A stretch of 64,000 bases of DNA from Lutraria lutraria (taxonomy: Eukaryota > Mollusca > Bivalvia > Venerida > Mactridae). Positions within the stretch are counted from its first letter, which is position 1, and the number at the start of each line of letters is the position of its first letter. The stretch lies in the NCBI GenBank assembly GCA_964023205.1, contig OZ026845.1, positions 10,001 through 74,000 of the forward strand, given 5' to 3'. A model generated the notes under the pieces. That model had not been told where the DNA came from, searched no databases, and saw nothing but the letters and a program-made list of their open reading frames with translations. Both the position numbers and the translations under genes were made by a program. Positions 1-13,296 of this stretch are shown piece after piece.

Positions 1-258
1 TCAAATATTCCAGCCGGAAGCCTTCGATTCAAATTAATCCATCACGTATGGCAGCTAAATACAACAAAATAAATAAAACTAGCTTACCGTATTTATTTCA
101 TATCCAACAAAAATCTTTTTAACAATAATTCCGATAAAAACAATAATACCAGTAACACGTCCGAACCCAACGAGCTCCAAAACTGAAATGATTCAAATAA
201 ACGGTTAACATGCGCGCGCATACAAATTAGCTCCGCCTTTCATTCTGTTCTATATATA

Positions 259-368
259 GAAATTATTCACCATGTGACTGTACCACGTGACTTCTAAATA
301 TAGATTGGTCACGTGGGGTGGACATGGGGTGGACAACTTGGGGTGGACATCACGTCAAAGTGCCTATA
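259..368. promoter_or_regulatory. E-box pair and GGGGTGGACA repeats next to telomere tract
   Basis: CACGTG occurs at 284-289 and 310-315, 26 bp apart, with CATGTG at 271 and CACGTC at 351. Three GGGGTGGACA copies follow, then the CCCTAA tract. A TATATATAG word lies just upstream at about 251-259; in copies 3-6 it is TATACATAG. The block recurs at the same position in every satellite unit. CACGTG is the classic bHLH site. A regulatory role, such as in a telomeric transcript, is inference. Confidence 0.4.
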
Positions 369-416
369 CCCTAAACCCTAACCCTAACCCTAACCCTAAC
401 CCTAACCCTAAACCCT

Positions 417-456
<40 letters not shown>
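369..456. repeat. Interstitial telomere tract 1 (CCCTAA)n
   Basis: About 14 CCCTAA repeats with a few CCCTAAA and CCCTTAA variants. This is the longest uninterrupted tract in the window. It sits directly between the E-box segment and the first 198-bp block. Confidence 0.95.
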
Positions 457-1330
457 CTCAAATAAGACCAAGAGTTAACAAGAGTAATCAAGAGTTAGCT
501 AGAGTAATCAAATACTTACCAGAGTTAGCAAATTTCTCATTAACCCTTACCAGGATTCTTGCTAACTCTCGCCTTTTCAAAAGACTAAACTCAACTTAAT
601 TACTCTTCAGTAACCTAGCTAAGCACAATACTCAACCCTAGTAAGCTCCCTTAACTCAAATAAGACCAAGAGTTAACAAGAGTAATCAAGAGTTAGCTAG
701 AGTAATCAAATACTTACCAGAGTTAGCAAATTTCTCATTAACCCTTACCAGGATTCTTGTTAACTCTCGCCTTTTCAAAAGACTAAACTCAACTTAATTA
801 CTCTTCAGTAACCTAGCTAAGCACAATACTCAACCCTAGTAAGCTCCCTTAACTCAAATAAGACCAAGAGTTAACAAGAGTAATCAAGAGTTAGCTAGAG
901 TAATCAAATACTTACCAGAGTTAGCAAATTTCTCATTAACCCTTACCAGAATTCTTGCTAACTCTCGCCTTTTCAAAAGACTAAACTCAACTTAATTACT
1001 CTTCAGTAACCTAGCTAAGCACAATACTCAACCCTAGTAAGCTCCCTTAACTCAAATAAGACCAAGAGTTAACAAGAGTAATCAAGAGTTAGCTAGAGTA
1101 ATCAAATACTTACCAGAGTTAGCAAATTTCTCATTAACCCTTACCAGGATTCTTGTTAACTCTCGCCTTTTCAAAAGACTAAACTCAACTTAATTACTCT
1201 TCAGTAACCTAGCTAAGCACAATACTCAACCCTAGTAAGCTCCCTTAACTCAAATAAGACCAAGAGTTAACAAGAGTAATCAAGAGTTAGCTAGAGTAAT
1301 CAAATACTTACCAGAGTTAGCAAATCTGGC
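457..1330. repeat. 198-bp satellite block 1 (5 units, last truncated)
   Basis: Unit starts (CTCAAATAAGACC) fall at 457, 655, 853, 1051 and 1249, exactly 198 bp apart. The unit is rich in degenerate telomere-like words such as GTTAAC, AGAGTTAGC and TTAACCCTTACC. The fifth unit breaks off into a diverged copy that begins CTGGCATCAGTTACC. Confidence 0.95.
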
Positions 1331-2536
1331 ATCAGTTACCTAGCTAAGAACAATACTCAAAAACAGAAGCTCCTTTAACTCAAATGAGACCAAGAGTTAA
1401 CAAGAGTCATCAAGTGTCAGCTAGGGTAATCAAATACTTTCAAGAGTTAGCAAATAGGGTTAGCAAATTGGGAAATCTATTTTTAGTAACTTTGATTACC
1501 CAAGCTGACTCTATAGATATAGTGGAAGGCTGAGATTGCTTGCGTTTATAGACTTTCAAAGCCTCCAAAGTAAGCTTCTGTACAGTCCATGATACTACAT
1601 AAGCACAGTACCCAAAAACAGTAAGCCCTTTAACGCAAATAAGACAAAAAGTTAGCTAGGGTAAGCAAAAGTTACCATTGTTACTATAAATAGATTTATT
1701 TCTTTTTAGAACAATGCCTTGTAAATATGTAAATACAAGTCCACAATTAAGTGGCCCTCCTGCTTTCACACTCGGGACTTGGGACCCGACGATGGCGCAG
1801 TTACCACTAACTTACTTACTAACTAACTGCTTTTCAGGTTCGGATCCAGCACCCAAATTAATGCATGGCGTGCCGGCTGGCTCCGCAGCTGGCTCTGCCG
1901 ACAGTCAGACAGACCTTTCAACAATATCAATACTAAAAACAGCAAATGGCTCACCCAGAACAGCCGTCCAGCTGGCCAGGTTCGAGCCCAGCACTGAAAT
2001 TCATAGGCGGCCAACGGGCCGGCTGGCTGACTGAATGTTTCTGCCGACAGACAGACCCAGCATTCAAACAATATCAATAATCGATATCCAAAATGGCTCT
2101 ACGCCCCGTTGCTTAGCTGCCATCCGGCTACCTGGCAGGCTTCAATCCAACCATGCAACCCGATTGGCTCAAATATTCCAGCCGGAAGCCTTCGATTCAA
2201 ATTAATCCATCACGTATGGCAGCTAAATACAACAAAATAAATAAAACTAGCTTACCGTATTTATTTCATATCCAACAAAAATCTTTTTAACAATAATTCC
2301 GATAAAAACAATAATACCAGCAACACGTCCGAACCCAACGAGCTCCAAAACTGAACTGATTCAAATAAACGGTTAACATGCGCGCGCATACAAATTAGCT
2401 GCGCCTTTCATTCTGTTCTATATATAGAAATTATTCACCATGTGACTGTACCACGTGACTTCTAAATATAGATTGGTCACGTGGGGTGGACATGGGGTGG
2501 ACAACTTGGGGTGGACATCACGTCAAAGTGCCTATA
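1331..2536. other. Conserved ~1.2-kb segment of the satellite unit
   Basis: It is repeated at about 3926-5136, 6469-7676, 9009-10216, 11151-12360 and 13297-14503. The order is: diverged GAGTTAGC repeats; TATAAATAG just upstream of a short open frame (ATG at 1714, 106 codons); a GC-richer part with GGCTGGCTC words; an AT-rich part; TATATATAG; two CACGTG boxes; three GGGGTGGACA copies. The frame starts at 4314, 6854, 9394, 11538 and 13682 in the other copies. It stays open in all six, but copies are nearly identical at the DNA level, so this says little about coding. The opposite strand also has an 84-codon frame. I recognise no protein family. Confidence 0.75.
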
Positions 2537-2615
2537 CCCTAAACCCTAACCCCCCCCCCCCTAACCCTAATCCTAACCCTAACCCTAGGGGTGGACATCA
2601 CGTCAAAGTGCCTAT

Positions 2616-2653
<38 letters not shown>

Positions 2654-2659
2654 CCCTAA
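2537..2659. repeat. Interstitial telomere tract 2, internally duplicated
   Basis: CCCTAA repeats 2537-2587 with a run of C at 2550-2561. A second copy of GGGGTGGACATCACGTC...CTATA follows at 2588-2616, then a second tract at 2617-2659. The poly-C and partial duplication suggest slippage or break repair inside the tract. Confidence 0.93.
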
Positions 2660-3925
2660 CTCAAATAAGACCAAGAGTTAACAAGAGTAATCAAGAGTTA
2701 GCTAGAGTAATCAAATACTTACCAGAGTTAGCAAATTTCTCATTAACCCTTACCAGGATTCTTGCTAACTCTCGCCTTTTCAAAAGACTAAACTCAACTT
2801 AATTACTCTTCAGTAACCTAGCTAAGCACAATACTCAACCCTAGTAAGCTCCGTTAACTCAAATAAGACCAAGAGTTAACAAGAGTAATCAAGAGTTAGC
2901 TAGAGTAATCAAATACTTACCAGAGTTAGCAAATTTCTCATTAACCCTTACCAGGATTCTTGTTAACTATCGCCTTTTCAAAAGACTAAACTCAACTTAA
3001 TTACTCTTCAGTAACCTAGCTAAGCACAATACTCAACCCTAGTAAGCTCCCTTAACTCAAATAAGACCAAGAGTTAACAAGAGTAATCAAGAGTTAGCTA
3101 GAGTAATCAAATACTTACCAGAGTTAGCAAATTTCTCATTAACCCTTACCAGGATTCTTGCTAACTCTCGCCTTTTCAAAAGACTAAACTCAACTTAATT
3201 ACTCTTCAGTAACCTAGCTAAGCACAATACTCTACCCTAGTAAGCTCCCTTAACTCAAATAAGACCAAGAGTTAACAAGAGTAATCAAGAGTTAGCTAGA
3301 GTAATCAAATACTTACCAGAGTTAGCAAATTTCTCATTAACCCTTACCAGGATTCTTGCTAACTCTCGCCTTTTCAAAAGACTAAACTCAACTTAATTAC
3401 TCTTCAGTAACCTAGCTAAGCACAATACTCAACCCTAGTAAGCTCCCTTAACTCAAATAAGACCAAGAGTTAACAAGAGTAATCAAGAGTTAGCTAGAGT
3501 AATCAAATACTTACCAGAGTTAGCAAATTTCTCATTAACCCTTACCAGGATTCTTGCTAACTCTCGCCTTTTCAAAAGACTAAACTCAATTTAATTACTC
3601 TTCAGTAACCTAGCTAAGCACAATACTCAACCCTAGTAAGCTCCCTTAACTCAAATAAGACCAAGAGTTAACAAGAGTAATCAAGAGTTAGCTAGAGTAA
3701 TCAAATACTTACCAGAGTTAGAAAATTTCTCATTAACCCTTACCAGGATTCTTGCTAACTCTCGCCTTTTCAAAAGACTAAACTCAACTTAATTACTCTT
3801 CAGTAACCTAGCTAAGCACAATACTCAACCCTAGTAAGCTCCCTTAACTCAAATAAGACCAAGAGTTAACAAGAGTAATCAAGAGTTAGCTAGGGTAATC
3901 AAATACTTACCAGAGTTAGCAAATC
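2660..3925. repeat. 198-bp satellite block 2 (7 units)
   Basis: Units start at 2660, 2858, 3056, 3254, 3452, 3650 and 3848. They differ by single substitutions, for example CTCGCC to ATCGCC near 2969 and AGCAAA to AGAAAA near 3720. The last unit breaks at the same CTGGCATC junction as in block 1. Confidence 0.94.
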
Positions 3926-5135
3926 TGGCATCAGTTACCTAGCTAAGAACAATACTCAAAAACGGTAAGCTCCTTTAACTCAAATGAGACCAAGAGTTAA
4001 CAAGAGTCATCAAGTGTCAGCTAGGGTAATCAAATACTTACAAGAGTTAGCAAATAGGGTTAGCAAATTGGGAAATCTATTTTTAGTAACTTTGATTACC
4101 CAAGCTGACTCTATAGATATAGTGGAAGGCTGAGATTGCTTGCGTATATAGACTTTCAAAGCCTCCAAAGTAAGCTTCTGTACAGTCCATGATACTACAT
4201 AAGCACAGTACCCAAAAACAGTAAGCCCTTTAACGCAGATAAGACAAAAAGTTAGCTAGGGTAAGCAAAAGTTACCATTGTTACTATAAATAGATTTATT
4301 TCTTTTTAGAACAATGCCTTGTAAATATGTAAATACAAGTCAACAATTAAGTGGCCCTCCTGCTTTCACACTCGGGACTTGGGACCCGACGATGGCGCAG
4401 TTACCACTAACTTACTTACTAACTAACTGCTTTTCAGGTTCGGATCCAGCACCCAAATTAATGCATGGCGTGCCGGCTGGCTCCGCAGCTGGCTCTGCCT
4501 ACAGTCAGACAGATCTTTCAACAATATCAATACTAAAAACAGCAAATGGCTCACCCAGAACAGCCGTCCAGCTGGCCAGGTTCGAGCCCAGCACTGAAAT
4601 TCATAGGCGGCCAACGGGCCGGCTGGCTGACTGAATGTTTCTGCCGACAGACAGACCCAGCATTCAAACAATATCAATAATCGATATCCAAAATGGCTCT
4701 ACGCCCCGTTGCTTAGCTGCCATCCGGCTACCTGGCAGGCTTCAATCCAACCATGCAAGCCGATTGGCTCAAATATTCCAGCCGGAAGCCTTCGATTCAA
4801 ATTAATCCATCACGTATGGCAGCTAAATACAACAAAATAAATAAAACTAGCTTACCGTATTTATTTCATATCCAACAAAAATCTTTTTAACAATAATTCC
4901 GATAAAAACAATAATACCAGCAACACGTCCGAACCCAACGAGCTCCAAAACTGAAATGATTCAAATAAACGGTTAACATGCGCGCGCATACAAATTAGCT
5001 CCGCCTTTCATTCTGTTCTATACATAGAAATTATTCACCATGTGACTGTACCACGTGACTTCTAAATATAGATTGGTCACGTGGGGTGGACATGGGGTGG
5101 ACAACTTGGGGTGGACATCACGTCAAAGTGCCTAT

Positions 5136-5136
<1 letters not shown>

Positions 5137-5173
<37 letters not shown>

Positions 5174-5179
5174 CCCTAA
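5137..5179. repeat. Interstitial telomere tract 3 (43 bp)
   Basis: Seven CCCTAA-type repeats with one CCCTAAA variant. The same 43-bp form recurs at 7677-7719, 10217-10259 and 12361-12403. Confidence 0.95.
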
Positions 5180-6468
5180 CTCAAATAAGACCAAGAGTTA
5201 ACAAGAGTAATCAAGAGTTAGCTAGAGTAATCAAATACTTACCAGAGTTAGCAAATTTCTCATTAACCCTTACCAGGATTCTTGCTAACTCTCGCCTTTT
5301 CAAAAGACTAAACTCAACTTAATTACTCTTCAGTAACCTAGCTAAGCACAATACTCAACCCTAGTAAGCTCCCTTAACTCAAATAAGACCAAGAGTTAAC
5401 AAGAGTAATCAAGAGTTAGCTAGAGTAATCAAATACTTACCAGAGTTAGCAAATTTCTCATTAACCCTTACCAGGATTCTTGTTAACTCTCGCCTTTTCA
5501 AAAGACTAAACTCAACTTAATTACTCTTCAGTAACCTAGCTAAGCACAATACTCAACCCTAGTAAGCTCCCTTAACTCAAATAAGACCAAGAGTTAACAA
5601 GAGTAATCAAGAGTTAGCTAGAGTAATCAAATACTTACCAGAGTTAGCAAATTTCTCATTAACCCTTACCAGGATTCTTGCTAACTCTCGCCTTTTCAAA
5701 AGACTAAACTCAACTTAATTACTCTTCAGTAACCTAGCTAAGCACAATACTCAACCCTAGTAAGCTCCCTTAACTCAAATAAGACCAAGAGTTAACAAGA
5801 GTAATCAAGAGTTAGCTAGAGTAATCAAATACTTACCAGAGTTAGCAAATTTCTCATTAACCCTTACCAGGATTCTTGCTAACTCTCGCCTTTTCAAAAG
5901 ACTAAACTCAACTTAATTACTCTTCAGTAACCTAGCTAAGCACAATACTCAACCCTAGTAAGCTCCCTTAACTCAAATAAGACCAAGAGTTAACAAGAGT
6001 AATCAAGAGTTAGCTAGAGTAATCAAATACTTACCAGAGTTAGCAAATTTCTCATTAACCCTTACCAGGATTCTTGCTAACTCTCGCCTTTTCAAAAGAC
6101 TAAACTCAACTTAATTACTCTTCAGTAACCTAGCTAAGCACAATACTCAACCCTAGTAAGCTCCCTTAACTCAAATAAGACCAAGAGTTAACAAGAGTAA
6201 TCAAGAGTTAGCTAGAGTAATCAAATACTTACCAGAGTTAGCAAATTTCTCATTAACCCTTACCAGGATTCTTGCTAACTCTCGCCTTTTCAAAAGACTA
6301 AACTCAACTTAATTACTCTTCAGTAACCTAGCTAAGCACAATACTCAACCCTAGTAAGCTCCCTTAACTCAAATAAGACCAAGAGTTAACAAGAGTAATC
6401 AAGAGTTAACAAGAGTAATCAAGAGTTAGCTAGGGTAATCAAATACTTACCAGAGTTAGCAAATCTGG
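5180..6468. repeat. 198-bp satellite block 3 (7 units)
   Basis: Seven units start at 5180. The last unit carries an extra tandem copy of AAGAGTTAACAAGAGTAATC near 6387-6425. Blocks 4, 5 and 6 share this duplication but blocks 1 and 2 do not, so blocks 3-6 form a younger sub-lineage. Confidence 0.94.
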
Positions 6469-7675
6469 CATCAGTTACCTAGCTAAGAACAATACTCAAA
6501 AACGGTAAGCTCCTTTAACTCAAATGAGACCAAGAGTTAACAAGAGTCATCAAGTGTCAGCTAGGGTAATCAAATACTTACAAGAGTTAGCAAATAGGGT
6601 TAGCAAATTGGGAAATCTATTTTTAGTAACTTTGATTACCCAAGCTGACTCTATAGATATAGCGGAAGGCTGAGATTGCTTGCGTATATAGACTTTCAAA
6701 GCCTCCAAAGTAAGCTTCTGTACAGTCCATGATACTACATAAGCACAGTACCCAAAAACAGTAAGCCCTTTAACGCAGATAAGACAAAAAGTTAGCTAGG
6801 GTAAGCAAAAGTTACCATTGTTACTATAAATAGATTTATTTCTTTTTAGAACAATGCCTTGTAAATATGTAAATACAAGTCAACAATTAAGTGGCCCTCC
6901 TGCTTTCACACTGGGGACTTGGGACCCGACGATGGCGCAGTTACCACTAACTTACTTACTAACTAACTGCTTTTCAGGTTCGGATCCAGCACCCAAATTA
7001 ATGCATGGCGTGCCGGCTGGCTCCGCAGCTGGCTCTGCCTACAGTCAGACAGATCTTTCAACAATATCAATACTAAAAACAGCAAATGGCTCACCCAGAA
7101 CAGCCGTCCAGCTGGCCAGGTTCGAGCCCAGCACTGAAATTCATAGGCGGCCAACGGGCCGGCTGGCTGACTGAATGTTTCTGCCGACAGACAGACCCAG
7201 CATTCAAACAATATCAATAATCGATATCCAAAATGGCTCTACGCCCCGTTGCTTAGCTGCCATCCGGCTACCTGGCAGGCTTCAATCCAACCATGCAAGC
7301 CGATTGGCTCAAATATTCCAGCCGGAAGCCTTCGATTCAAATTAATCCATCACGTATGGCAGCTAAATACAACAAAATAAATAAAACTAGCTTACCGTAT
7401 TTATTTCATATCCAACAAAAATCTTTTTAACAATAATTCCGATAAAAACAATAATACCAGCAACACGTCCGAACCCAACGAGCTCCAAAACTGAAATGAT
7501 TCAAATAAACGGTTAACATGCGCGCGCATACAAATTAGCTCCGCCTTTCATTCTGTTCTATACATAGAAATTATTCACCATGTGACTGTACCACGTGACT
7601 TCTAAATATAGATTGGTCACGTGGGGTGGACATGGGGTGGACAACTTGGGGTGGACATCACGTCAAAGTGCCTAT

Positions 7676-7676
<1 letters not shown>

Positions 7677-7713
<37 letters not shown>

Positions 7714-7719
7714 CCCTAA
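7677..7719. repeat. Interstitial telomere tract 4
   Basis: Same 43-bp form as 5137-5179, at the same place in the higher-order unit. Confidence 0.95.
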
Positions 7720-9008
7720 CTCAAATAAGACCAAGAGTTAACAAGAGTAATCAAGAGTTAGCTAGAGTAATCAAATACTTACCAGAGTTAGCAAATTTCT
7801 CATTAACCCTTACCAGGATTCTTGCTAACTCTCGCCTTTTCAAAAGACTAAACTCAACTTAATTACTCTTCAGTAACCTAGCTAAGCACAATACTCAACC
7901 CTAGTAAGCTCCCTTAACTCAAATAAGACCAAGAGTTAACAAGAGTAATCAAGAGTTAGCTAGAGTAATCAAATACTTACCAGAGTTAGCAAATTTCTCA
8001 TTAACCCTTACCAGGATTCTTGTTAACTCTCGCCTTTTCAAAAGACTAAACTCAACTTAATTACTCTTCAGTAACCTAGCTAAGCACAATACTCAACCCT
8101 AGTAAGCTCCCTTAACTCAAATAAGACCAAGAGTTAACAAGAGTAATCAAGAGTTAGCTAGAGTAATCAAATACTTACCAGAGTTAGCAAATTTCTCATT
8201 AACCCTTACCAGGATTCTTGCTAACTCTCGCCTTTTCAAAAGACTAAACTCAACTTAATTACTCTTCAGTAACCTAGCTAAGCACAATACTCAACCCTAG
8301 TAAGCTCCCTTAACTCAAATAAGACCAAGAGTTAACAAGAGTAATCAAGAGTTAGCTAGAGTAATCAAATACTTACCAGAGTTAGCAAATTTCTCATTAA
8401 CCCTTACCAGGATTCTTGCTAACTCTCGCCTTTTCAAAAGACTAAACTCAACTTAATTACTCTTCAGTAACCTAGCTAAGCACAATACTCAACCCTAGTA
8501 AGCTCCCTTAACTCAAATAAGACCAAGAGTTAACAAGAGTAATCAAGAGTTAGCTAGAGTAATCAAATACTTACCAGAGTTAGCAAATTTCTCATTAACC
8601 CTTACCAGGATTCTTGCTAACTCTCGCCTTTTCAAAAGACTAAACTCAACTTAATTACTCTTCAGTAACCTAGCTAAGCACAATACTCAACCCTAGTAAG
8701 CTCCCTTAACTCAAATAAGACCAAGAGTTAACAAGAGTAATCAAGAGTTAGCTAGAGTAATCAAATACTTACCAGAGTTAGCAAATTTCTCATTAACCCT
8801 TACCAGGATTCTTGCTAACTCTCGCCTTTTCAAAAGACTAAACTCAACTTAATTACTCTTCAGTAACCTAGCTAAGCACAATACTCAACCCTAGTAAGCT
8901 CCCTTAACTCAAATAAGACCAAGAGTTAACAAGAGTAATCAAGAGTTAACAAGAGTAATCAAGAGTTAGCTAGGGTAATCAAATACTTACCAGAGTTAGC
9001 AAATCTGG
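7720..9008. repeat. 198-bp satellite block 4 (7 units)
   Basis: Nearly identical to block 3 in unit number, junctions and the extra 20-21 bp duplication in the last unit. Confidence 0.94.
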
Positions 9009-10215
9009 CATCAGTTACCTAGCTAAGAACAATACTCAAAAACGGTAAGCTCCTTTAACTCAAATGAGACCAAGAGTTAACAAGAGTCATCAAGTGTCAG
9101 CTAGGGTAATCAAATACTTACAAGAGTTAGCAAATAGGGTTAGCAAATTGGGAAATCTATTTTTAGTAACTTTGATTACCCAAGCTGACTCTATAGATAT
9201 AGTGGAAGGCTGAGATTGCTTGCGTATATAGACTTTCAAAGCCTCCAAAGTAAGCTTCTGTACAGTCCATGATACTACATAAGCACAGTACCCAAAAACA
9301 GTAAGCCCTTTAACGCAGATAAGACAAAAAGTTAGCTAGGGTAAGCAAAAGTTACCATTGTTACTATAAATAGATTTATTTCTTTTTAGAACAATGCCTT
9401 GTAAATATGTAAATACAAGTCAACAATTAAGTGGCCCTCCTGCTTTCACACTCGGGACTTGGGACCCGACGATGGCGCAGTTACCACTAACTTACTTACT
9501 AACTAACTGCTTTTCAGGTTCGGATCCAGCACCCAAATTAATGCATGGCGTGCCGGCTGGCTCCGCAGCTGGCTCTGCCTACAGTCAGACAGATCTTTCA
9601 ACAATATCAATACTAAAAACAGCAAATGGCTCACCCAGAACAGCCGTCCAGCTGGCCAGGTTCGAGCCCAGCACTGAAATTCATAGGCGGCCAACGGGCC
9701 GGCTGGCTGACTGAATGTTTCTGCCGACAGACAGACCCAGCATTCAAACAATATCAATAATCGATATCCAAAATGGCTCTACGCCCCGTTGCTTAGCTGC
9801 CATCCGGCTACCTGGCAGGCTTCAATCCAACCATGCAAGCCGATTGGCTCAAATATTCCAGCCGGAAGCCTTCGATTCAAATTAATCCATCACGTATGGC
9901 AGCTAAATACAACAAAATAAATAAAACTAGCTTACCGTATTTATTTCATATCCAACAAAAATCTTTTTAACAATAATTCCGATAAAAACAATAATACCAG
10001 CAACACGTCCGAACCCAACGAGCTCCAAAACTGAAATGATTCAAATAAACGGTTAACATGCGCGCGCATACAAATTAGCTCCGCCTTTCATTCTGTTCTA
10101 TACATAGAAATTATTCACCATGTGACTGTACCACGTGACTTCTAAATATAGATTGGTCACGTGGGGTGGACATGGGGTGGACAACTTGGGGTGGACATCA
10201 CGTCAAAGTGCCTAT

Positions 10216-10216
<1 letters not shown>

Positions 10217-10253
<37 letters not shown>

Positions 10254-10259
10254 CCCTAA
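10217..10259. repeat. Interstitial telomere tract 5
   Basis: Same 43-bp form as 5137-5179. Confidence 0.95.
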
Positions 10260-11150
10260 CTCAAATAAGACCAAGAGTTAACAAGAGTAATCAAGAGTTA
10301 GCTAGAGTAATCAAATACTTACCAGAGTTAGCAAATTTCTCATTAACCCTTACCAGGATTCTTGCTAACTCTCGCCTTTTCAAAAGACTAAACTCAACTT
10401 AATTACTCTTCAGTAACCTAGCTAAGCACAATACTCAACCCTAGTAAGCTCCCTTAACTCAAATAAGACCAAGAGTTAACAAGAGTAATCAAGAGTTAGC
10501 TAGAGTAATCAAATACTTACCAGAGTTAGCAAATTTCTCATTAACCCTTACCAGGATTCTTGTTAACTCTCGCCTTTTCAAAAGACTAAACTCAACTTAA
10601 TTACTCTTCAGTAACCTAGCTAAGCACAATACTCAACCCTAGTAAGCTCCCTTAACTCAAATAAGACCAAGAGTTAACAAGAGTAATCAAGAGTTAGCTA
10701 GAGTAATCAAATACTTACCAGAGTTAGCAAATTTCTCATTAACCCTTACCAGGATTCTTGCTAACTCTCGCCTTTTCAAAAGACTAAACTCAACTTAATT
10801 ACTCTTCAGTAACCTAGCTAAGCACAATACTCAACCCTAGTAAGCTCCCTTAACTCAAATAAGACCAAGAGTTAACAAGAGTAATCAAGAGTTAGCTAGA
10901 GTAATCAAATACTTACCAGAGTTAGCAAATTTCTCATTAACCCTTACCAGGATTCTTGCTAACTCTCGCCTTTTCAAAAGACTAAACTCAACTTAATTAC
11001 TCTTCAGTAACCTAGCTAAGCACAATACTCAACCCTAGTAAGCTCCCTTAACTCAAATAAGACCAAGAGTTAACAAGAGTAATCAAGAGTTAACAAGAGT
11101 AATCAAGAGTTAGCTAGGGTAATCAAATACTTACCAGAGTTAGCAAATCT
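10260..11150. repeat. 198-bp satellite block 5 (5 units)
   Basis: Units start at 10260, 10458, 10656, 10854 and 11052. It is two units shorter than blocks 3 and 4 with the same last-unit duplication. Confidence 0.94.
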
Positions 11151-12359
11151 GGCATCAGTTACCTAGCTAAGAACAATACTCAAAAACGGTAAGCTCCTTT
11201 AACTCAAATGAGACCAAGAGTTAACAAGAGTCATCAAGTGTCAGCTAGGGTAATCAAATACTTACAAGAGTTAGCAAATAGGGTTAGCAAATTGGGAAAT
11301 CTATTTTTAGTAACTTTGATTACCCAAGCTGACTCTATAGATATAGTGGAAGGCTGAGATTGCTTGCGTATATAGACTTTCAAAGCCTCCAAAGTAAGCT
11401 TCTGTACAGTCCATGATACTACATAAGCACAGTACCCAAAAACAGTAAGCCCTTTAACGCAGATAAGACAAAAAGTTAGCTAGGGTAAGCAAAAGTTACC
11501 ATTGTTACTATAAATAGATTTATTTCTTTTTAGAACAATGCCTTGTAAATATGTAAATACAAGTCAACAATTAAGTGGCCCTCCTGCTTTCACACTCGGG
11601 ACTTGGGACCCGACGATGGCGCAGTTACCACTAACTTACTTACTAACTAACTGCTTTTCAGGTTCGGATCCAGCACCCAAATTAATGCATGGCGTGCCGG
11701 CTGGCTCCGCAGCTGGCTCTGCCTACAGTCAGACAGATCTTTCAACAATATCAATACTAAAAACAGCAAATGGCTCACCCAGAACAGCCGTCCAGCTGGC
11801 CAGGTTCGAGCCCAGCACTGAAATTCATAGGCGGCCAACGGGCCGGCTGGCTGACTGAATGTTTCTGCCGACAGACAGACCCAGCATTCAAACAATATCA
11901 ATAATCGATATCCAAAATGGCTCTACGCCCCGTTGCTTAGCTGCCATCCGGCTACCTGGCAGGCTTCAATCCAACCATGCAAGCCGATTGGCTCAAATAT
12001 TCCAGCCGGAAGCCTTCGATTCAAATTAATCCATCACGTATGGCAGCTAAATACAACAAAATAAATAAAACTAGCTTACCGTATTTATTTCATATCCAAC
12101 AAAAATCTTTTTAACAATAATTCCGATAAAAACAATAATACCAGCAACACGTCCGAACCCAACGAGCTCCAAAACTGAAATGATTCAAATAAACGGTTAA
12201 CATGCGCGCGCATACAAATTAGCTCCGCCTTTCATTCTGTTCTATACATAGAAATTATTCACCATGTGACTGTACCACGTGACTTCTAAATATAGATTGG
12301 TCACGTGGGGTGGACATGGGGTGGACAACTTGGGGTGGACATCACGTCAAAGTGCCTAT

Positions 12360-12360
<1 letters not shown>

Positions 12361-12397
<37 letters not shown>

Positions 12398-12403
12398 CCC
12401 TAA
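12361..12403. repeat. Interstitial telomere tract 6
   Basis: Same 43-bp form as 5137-5179. Confidence 0.95.
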
Positions 12404-13296
12404 CTCAAATAAGACCAAGAGTTAACAAGAGTAATCAAGAGTTAGCTAGAGTAATCAAATACTTACCAGAGTTAGCAAATTTCTCATTAACCCTTACCAG
12501 GATTCTTGCTAACTCTCGCCTTTTCAAAAGACTAAACTCAACTTAATTACTCTTCAGTAACCTAGCTAAGCACAATACTCAACCCTAGTAAGCTCCCTTA
12601 ACTCAAATAAGACCAAGAGTTAACAAGAGTAATCAAGAGTTAGCTAGAGTAATCAAATACTTACCAGAGTTAGCAAATTTCTCATTAACCCTTACCAGGA
12701 TTCTTGTTAACTCTCGCCTTTTCAAAAGACTAAACTCAACTTAATTACTCTTCAGTAACCTAGCTAAGCACAATACTCAACCCTAGTAAGCTCCCTTAAC
12801 TCAAATAAGACCAAGAGTTAACAAGAGTAATCAAGAGTTAGCTAGAGTAATCAAATACTTACCAGAGTTAGCAAATTTCTCATTAACCCTTACCAGGATT
12901 CTTGCTAACTCTCGCCTTTTCAAAAGACTAAACTCAACTTAATTACTCTTCAGTAACCTAGCTAAGCACAATACTCAACCCTAGTAAGCTCCCTTAACTC
13001 AAATAAGACCAAGAGTTAACAAGAGTAATCAAGAGTTAGCTAGAGTAATCAAATACTTACCAGAGTTAGCAAATTTCTCATTAACCCTTACCAGGATTCT
13101 TGCTAACTCTCGCCTTTTCAAAAGACTAAACTCAACTTAATTACTCTTCAGTAACCTAGCTAAGCACAATACTCAACCCTAGTAAGCTCCCTTAACTCAA
13201 ATAAGACCAAGAGTTAACAAGAGTAATCAAGAGTTAACAAGAGTAATCAAGAGTTAGCTAGGGTAATCAAATACTTACCAGAGTTAGCAAATCTGG
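12404..13296. repeat. 198-bp satellite block 6 (5 units)
   Basis: Units start at 12404, 12602, 12800, 12998 and 13196. Same structure as block 5. Confidence 0.94.

Noticed and set aside
1975..1992. tRNA or SINE B-box (GGTTCGAGCCC)
   Set aside because: The word fits GGTTCGANNCC, but I found no properly spaced A-box and no cloverleaf. It recurs only because the satellite recurs.
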